The notes under the pieces: model-generated
The model's input: the letters and a program-made list of their open reading frames with translations, nothing else
Databases searched by the model: none
Told to the model about the DNA's origin: nothing
Shown here: positions 58,267-64,000 of the stretch, one piece after another
How positions within the stretch are numbered: the first letter of the stretch is position 1
Layout: every line of letters begins with the position of its first letter
Program-made: the position numbers and the translations under genes
DNA from: Cristatella mucedo
Lineage: Eukaryota > Bryozoa > Phylactolaemata > Cristatellidae
NCBI GenBank assembly: GCA_009760855.2
Contig: WPIO01000071.1
Span: 1,214,001 to 1,278,000, forward strand
DNA: 64,000 nucleotides
Direction: 5' to 3'

Positions 58267-58699
58267 TCATGGCAGCGACTCCATGGGAGCGACGTCGTAG
58301 AGGTCGTTCTCGACCATGTGAAGTGCATCCGGGGGCAGCGAACTTTCATTGCAGCGGCCAGCCTGTGACGTTTCATGCGCACCCAATTCGCTTTTTGACG
58401 TGCAGTACGCGTAATCGTACGTGGTCTGCTCCGACGCCGCGAAGTTAGGTGGTTCAAGTGTGAAGTACGTATCGTCAGCCGGTTCGTTCTGCTCCAGTCG
58501 GTATTGGCGGAAGCTTGCGTTTCGACCTGTCACTTCAGCCCCTGCCTTATTAGGGCCGACAATCTCCGTGAACTTGAAATCCGCATGGCTTTTCTGGCTG
58601 TGACTCGGCGAGACGCCGTCGAAGTCAATATATTCGCAATTTGATCGGTCCTCATGCTGTCCCTTGAATCTACCGTGCAAAAGTCGAAGTGGAATCTTT
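58267..58699 (-). CDS. D last exon: tyrosine-rich cytoplasmic tail
   Basis: Acceptor GATTTTTTTCAG, 433 bp, stop TGA. Tyrosine sites in order: CEYIDFDGVSP, FRQYRLEQ, DDTYFTLEPPNF, TTYDYAYCTSK and NDLYDVAPMESLP. Most have acidic residues before the tyrosine, as in known SH2-binding sites. TYFTL fits the YxxL core but not the full ITIM consensus. The lack of proline runs contrasts with A and B. Confidence 0.75.
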
Positions 58700-61600
58700 C
58701 TGAAAAAAATCAGCCCTCGATAAATATTCTGTAAGACGCTTGACGTTACATTAGAATATACTTGTATAACGCCCTGAGATAATTCAATTTCGTTAAAGGC
58801 GCCCAGATATTCACTCACGAGTTCACATCAAGGTTACACCGAGGTTAATTCAAGGTTACAGCAAGGTTACTTCAAGAGTACTATACGAGACGCTTACTCG
58901 TCAATTGTTCAGGCTGACAGCATCACCCTGCTTACAAGGTCAAACCATCATGGCCGTTATCAAGCTTTCTGCAATTTCGCATATGCATATTCGCATATTC
59001 GGCATTATGGATTTCTAAATAACAGCTGAATTAGCTATCGTAATGTATCTTCTAGGTATCTGTAATCGTGACTTAAGATTATAATACTAGTATGTGTGTA
59101 TAGCGCCACACGAGAACTAAATCTCTGTCGCTCTCACTAGCTCCTCTCTAACGTCTACAAGTTAGCCTATCAATTTCGCCCAGTGATAACTCGCGAATTT
59201 TAAGCACGAAGACGCACCTAAACAATAACAATAGCAGAAAATGCAAAGGGAAACAATAAATGCTATGATCGCTCGTGGGTGTTTGTGCAAATTCTTTTGA
59301 AATTTTTCAAGTCGGCAGATGTTTTTATGTCCGTCGGTGGTAAGCTCCAGACTTTGGGATTGTGGCAATTGATGGCGTCGCCTGCAAATGACTTCACGGC
59401 GGCTAGAGGCATACCTTAGCAACTTGAGTTTACCTCGGTTTAGCCCAACGGTTGCCGTGCTCGCCTCGATTAAGGTCAAGGTTAATGCCCTTGACGACCA
59501 GGGTCGTGGGCTCGGGCCCCACAGTACATGTGAGGGACACGAGGGAGCTCTTTAAAATTCATAATATAAGACAACTTCAATATCAGTATAAAGTCAGTAG
59601 GACAAGGTCAATTTTGTTTCATGGCTACTACTTAGATTTCGATATGCTACTTGATGAGGACTTAGCGAAAGTCAGTAAGAAGTGGCGTGATACGGAATTT
59701 CCAACGTTCACGATAGATGTTCAGAGCTTCTCAGTTTCACGAGCAGAGTTTCTCACAAACAGCGCTCGCATTATTACACGTGAAAGCAGACTCGCTAGTG
59801 TTGAGTGAAGCTGCACGTGTACACTGGCGATAGCTCCGCGTCCCCGTGAACCCGTGAACTCGTGTCGTGTGCCAACTAGCAAGTAGCCAGCCGTGCCGAC
59901 GCTGCGACGCAGTTCGGAGAGTCGACGCAAGAGCCTCGCTGTCGGTCTGCGATTGACACGTCATACGCTCTCACTAAGCAGCAAGAGAGATCGCTGGAAT
60001 GTGATGGTCGTAAAGTTTCTCATAATAATAATGATATTATTAATAATGCACTTGATAAAGCGCCCTCAGAGACCTCAATCTCTTTCTAGGCGCTGTACGA
60101 TTGCTGCAAAGGAAGCACGCGATTGAATGGTGAGTAATATCATGCTTGATAAACAAACAACATGAATAACATGGTTAGGGTTGACATGCACAGCGTCAGC
60201 ATGCAAGTGTGGTTAGTGGCAGCATGCACAGTGTCAGCACGCATAAGCACACGAAGGACGTATCGCAGGGACCCAAGAAATACTGTCCTAAATAGGTGTG
60301 TTTTTAAGTTTCTTTTAAATGTGGTCAGGTCAGGGAATGTTCTGACGCAAGTCGGGAGGGAGTCTCTGGCTTTGAGAGCATACGAACTAAATGCACGGTC
60401 TCCAAAGTATTTGAGGTTTGTACGAGGTATTTGTAGACTGTTGGATTCCGAAAAGCGGGTGATACAATGCTTGGCCTGGGGGGAGTAGATCTGAGAGATA
60501 GGCTAGAACCAAAGAATGAAGTGACCTAAAAGTGAGCGACAAAACCTTGACGTCAATCCGTTGCTTGACTGGTAGCCAGTTTAGGTCGGCGAGAAGTGGA
60601 GTAATGTGGCAACTGCGAAGCTCACGACAGACAAGCCTAGCTGCAGAGTTTTGCACCAGCTGCAATCGCCTGATCGCACGTGCCGGTAGGCCAGCGAGCA
60701 GTGAGTTGCAGAGGTCGAGACGGGATGTCACGAATGCATGGACCAACTTGGACGTGGTATCTTTATCTAAACAAGCCCGAATTTTAGCAATGTTATGTAG
60801 CTGAAAATAGGCAGATTTGACTGTGGAGCTGATGTGGTCGTCTAACGAGAGGTCACTTTGGAATATGACAGCTTGATTTGCAGCTGATTCAGCAGGAGAT
60901 ATGCTGGCAGAGCCAATTTTGAGCGGCAGCCTTTCCAATTTCTGAATTACACTGGGTTTTTCCATAACTATTAGGTTAGTTTTATCGTCGCTTAGTTTTA
61001 GAAAATTTGCTGCCATCCATGTGTGGATGTCATCAATGCATGCAGCAAATGAGTTGAGAGAATTTGAGGTGCTCGAAGGCAGGGAGGGATCAAAGCAAAG
61101 GTACAACTGAGTGTCATCCGCATAGAAGTTAAAGCCTAGATTGTGCTTGGCAATCACATCAGCAAGAGGAAGAGTATAAACCATGAACAGATTTTGAAAA
61201 GATCATTAGGCTGCAAATGGAGCTTGACTGACGGCCACATATCGAAGGACACATATTGCTTCAGCCGTCGCCTGTGCAAGCCTATATAATCGTCACCTAA
61301 AGTTTACGACAGTATATCCAGAGGCTGCTTTATTTATCAATAAACACACGTATTCTGAATTCTTGCAGTCCCATGCAGTGGTCTACTCAATTAAGTGGGT
61401 TTACGAAAGGGCATCAGAGATGTTTTTTGGGTCTGTTCCTGATTGTTCGGCTGTCTCGGAATGTTCAAGTCAGCCACACGAGCCCGCCCCTTGCCAATCA
61501 AAGCTGATAATTACGCCCAAGGTAAGTCTAGACCGGATGTCCCAGATGCATGCAGCTTGACTATGGTATCCATATTTAGGCAAGTCCATGCCAGGGCCAT

Positions 61601-61985
61601 CGCTGTCTACTACCGACAGGGTTAATAAAGATATGAATAGGTCGCTTGCACAGGGCCTATAAAAACTGACCTTGACCTAAACGCATTGCAATTCCCTGCA
61701 AAATAATCGGTACCAAAGGTCGATACCGAGAGACTTATTGAGCACGCAAAGCGTCGAGCTTATGCAAGCAATGCAGGGGCAAGCTCGGTGAGTGATGGCA
61801 CGGCGTCACAAACGCAAGCGCTAGTGTCGAGCGTCGAGCTTATGCAAGCAATATAGGAGCAAGCGTGACAATACTCTGACAAGCCTGCCTCTTAGTGCAG
61901 GAGACCTGTGGCCAGTGAGGCCCTTGCTGAAACAGGTGCACGCACGTTTGTGTTACTAGCTCTTACGTATGCAAGTGATAGTCAG

Positions 61986-62045
<60 letters not shown>

Positions 62046-62865
62046 TATAGTATATATACTATAGTATATATACTATAGTATATATATATATATACGTATG
62101 CAAGTGCTAGTTCAGCTATATATATATATATATACTATAGTATATATATATATATATATATACTATAGTTATATTACATTATATTATATATACTATAGCT
62201 GTGTAATTTTGTGGGGCTAATGTGCTCAGCTACCAACAAGTCTTTTCCGGTTGGAGTAGTTCGCCCAGATTAAGCTGGTGAACGTCTCAGGAGAAATGCT
62301 AGCTGAATCAATCTTTCGGGTCACGCGTTCAAGATATTGACTGCTGCATCGCTCTATGCTAGACGTGCAACGAATGGACATGACCTATACCGGTCAACAG
62401 CTACCAGTATGTAAAGTGCCCAGGAGGAGATTGAGTTCTCTGAGGGTGCTAGATCAAATGCATTATTTTTATTATTATTATTATCGTTATTAAACAGCTA
62501 CAGGTTGAGCTCCTGGTGTTATTCCGATTAAACTAACGAACAAGGCCGGGGCTGGTGTGCTACAGTACGTGAGTGGCGTCTTTCAATTGGGCAATTGAAA
62601 AACAAGTGGCCCCAACTTGAAGACAACTAGTAGCAACGACTCGGAAACCACAAATCAGTGTACAACGTTTTCACGTACAACGTTTTCACACGAACGCACA
62701 CCGTAAAGCCACCTGTAGGCTATATTGATTAAAGTGGACCGCACAGCCAGCGAACTTTTTACCTTTTCCAGAGACAGATGGCCACTCCACCTATCAGAGC
62801 GATCGCGCAGACACAGACTACGGCAGAAACCGTAGTTGCAATACTTCCGCCTGCGGCAGCGGCTT
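58267..62865 (-). CDS. Gene D: receptor transmembrane and tyrosine-rich tail (5' part outside or lost)
   Basis: Two exons on the - strand, 62865-62763 and 58699-58267, join in frame. The transmembrane exon is phase 1 in and phase 2 out and the tail exon starts in phase 2, the same unusual phase pattern as exons 9-10 of A, B and C. The join gives a tail of about 146 residues after the membrane. Ectodomain exons are not found between 62866 and 64000. The intron of about 4.1 kb contains a LINE in the same orientation, a diverged LINE tail, a SINE1 and TA tracts. D is inverted relative to A-C. Signalling through phosphotyrosine is inferred from tail composition. Confidence 0.7.
59075..59435 (-). 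mobile_element. Diverged LINE 3' end
   Basis: Reverse orientation: hairpin remnant TAGCGCCACACGAGAACTAA, then coding-like LEKFQKNLHKH and a CRRRHQLPQSQSLEL stretch typical of the C-terminus before the LINE tail. Confidence 0.55.
59436..59572 (+). mobile_element. SINE1-like copy, diverged
   Basis: TTAGCCCAACGGTTGCCGTG (A box), GGGTCGTGGGCTCGGGCCCC (B box), and a decayed LINE-like tail. Confidence 0.6.
60022..61188 (-). mobile_element. 5'-truncated LINE in D intron
   Basis: Open frame of 265 residues (61184-60387) with LGFNFYADDTQLYLCF intact, then NSAARLVCRELRSC and the 3' hairpin with TTA/TAA tail at 60022. The 5' break lies inside RT block 5. Confidence 0.9.
61985..62200. repeat. (TA)n with ACTATAGT palindromes
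   Basis: TA run of about 60 bp, then five or more copies of TATACTATAGTATA in two blocks separated by a copy of CGTATGCAAGTGCTAGT. That phrase resembles the sequence before the first run (61971). Confidence 0.9.
62400..62496 (+). mobile_element. LINE 3' terminal fragment
   Basis: GTAAAGTGCCCAGGAGGAGA, GAGTTCTCTGAGGGTGCTAG and TTATTATTATTATTAT. Confidence 0.75.
62763..62865 (-). CDS. D transmembrane exon
   Basis: Acceptor TTCGTTGCAG, donor GTAAAA, 103 bp. AAAAGGSIATTVSAVVCVCA then IALIGGVAICLWK: a clear hydrophobic helix with a basic end. It is shorter than the A-C equivalents because the basic/acidic segment after the helix is absent. Confidence 0.75.
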
Positions 62866-64000
62866 CTGCAACGAAAAGAAGTCACGTGTCGCGGTGGGTC
62901 TACGTAGCACCGCTCAACTTAATTGCCATAGAGTCACACGAATAGCTGTGATTGTGACAGCCCTCCTCACGACCTGTCGTCGGGCTGGGTAGGGCGACCG
63001 AGCAACAGGTCTGCTGGCTCCAACGCCAAAACATTTATTTCACGTAACGCCAGCCAAGTCCAGTCTACGCACACTAGACCGCTGCCGGCGTCGAGGGATC
63101 TATTCCTCCCCTCCTGTTGCACTCCTCCGGCAACCCTTATATTCCATGCTTGCCTTGTTTTTCGCACTCGGGCCATTGTTCGTTCCGAACCCGCCCGTCA
63201 GGTGGCGGCAGTTTGTGGTAGATTGATGTCCCCACAGATGCCGCCAATGCATGGATTTGGGAAGGACTGCCGAGTCATCGTCTGCCCATCCACCGGTCGT
63301 GAGCTTGCGGCTGTGTAGGCAGTCTGAGAGAGCCATCGCCAGGTCTCCGCCCAGTGCTCGCAGGCTGCACAAGTCGTGTTCTTTCACAGTGATGCACAGC
63401 GATGCAACTGCCGATTACGCAATAAACGGCAGGAAATAGTGGTTTTAATTCCCTATTATACGAAACAGTGTTACGTATTATTTTACATATTTTCAAGCGA
63501 TTGCTCCACCACCTTCGCATGCAATGGACTCAAATGGCCCGGGCCAGCCAGCCTTTTTACACATTCGAAAGGTGATATAACTGGAGTCTCTGAAAAACTC
63601 TTCACGCAACTTCGGTTTTGATTCCGAATTCGAGAGAACAGTATACCAAATTTACACATTACATTTTATGCAATTGCTCTTGCCCATTATCAGACTATGA
63701 AGCCTCCTGTCTGAGCGCCACAGCACCAATGCATGCAAAATTTGGTGGGTAAACCCGTAACAACATTAGGTATAATTTAGAATCAAAACTGCCGTTTCGT
63801 GAAGTGTTGAGTGTGCGGAAATTGCAGCTACGTGGCAGAATACCGCAGCTCTTCGCATGACACGTCATGAATTGCTTGCCGACGAGAATCCCACTGACTA
63901 TTTCGCGCGGCTAATGAAAGGTTACATAACGCTCTTGAACCAGTCAAGCAAATGTATCCGTGGCTGTCAATTTTGTTATGGATGCGTAGCGGCTCAGGAC
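62866..64000. other. No gene recognised
   Basis: Searched by eye on the - strand for the six-cysteine, FN3 and Ig exons expected upstream of D; none seen. Short frames (for example 63387-63100 on -, with RHLWGHQSTTNCRHLTGG) have no similarity I recognise. It may be a mobile element inside a long intron. Confidence 0.4.

Noticed and set aside
62950-63390. Possible LTR or other retroelement end (ATAAAT signal and TGACAG...CTGTCA-like ends on -)
   Set aside because: No second LTR, primer site or protein domain could be recognised in the window.

Overview
The window is animal nuclear DNA. Multi-exon genes with GT/AG introns of phase 1, immunoglobulin (Ig) and fibronectin type III (FN3) domains, CR1/L2-type LINEs, tRNA-derived SINEs and very long dinucleotide tracts all point to a metazoan, probably an invertebrate. 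The species cannot be fixed from sequence alone. There is no rRNA, no convincing functional tRNA, no CRISPR array and no prokaryotic gene organisation.

The real genes are one family of single-pass membrane receptors, here called copies A, B, C and D (names are mine). A (1-8424, + strand, 5' end outside the window), B (15817-26640, +) and C (34983 to about 50398, +) lie head to tail. D (58267 to beyond 62865, - strand) is inverted, and only its transmembrane and cytoplasmic exons are visible. The architecture read from the exons is signal peptide, four Ig domains, one FN3 domain, a membrane-proximal module with six conserved cysteines, a transmembrane helix and a cytoplasmic tail. Exon boundaries and phases are the same in A, B and C. 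All are phase 1 except the transmembrane/tail junction, which is phase 2; that signature also identified D. A and B are recent duplicates that share introns, poly(A) signals and 3' flank; C and D are older paralogs. The tails differ most: A and B are proline-rich, C is unresolved, and D is tyrosine-rich.

Layout: 1-8424 gene A; 8425-15816 intergenic (3' UTR, LINE endonuclease fragment, degenerate satellite, LINE/SINE pieces); 15817-26640 gene B, with a nested LINE in intron 3; 26641-34982 intergenic (LINE copies, 19-bp minisatellite, CT tract); 34983 to about 50400 gene C, with a dead hAT transposase fragment and a 0.9 kb GA tract in its 3' part; 50400-54803 repeat-rich intergenic; 54804-57845 the longest LINE (- strand); 58267-62865 tail and transmembrane exons of gene D with another LINE between them; 62866-64000 nothing recognised.

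Function is inference: a clustered, recently duplicated family of Ig/FN3 receptors with unlike signalling tails resembles paired-receptor, self-recognition or adhesion families, but no ligand or pathway can be read from the sequence.
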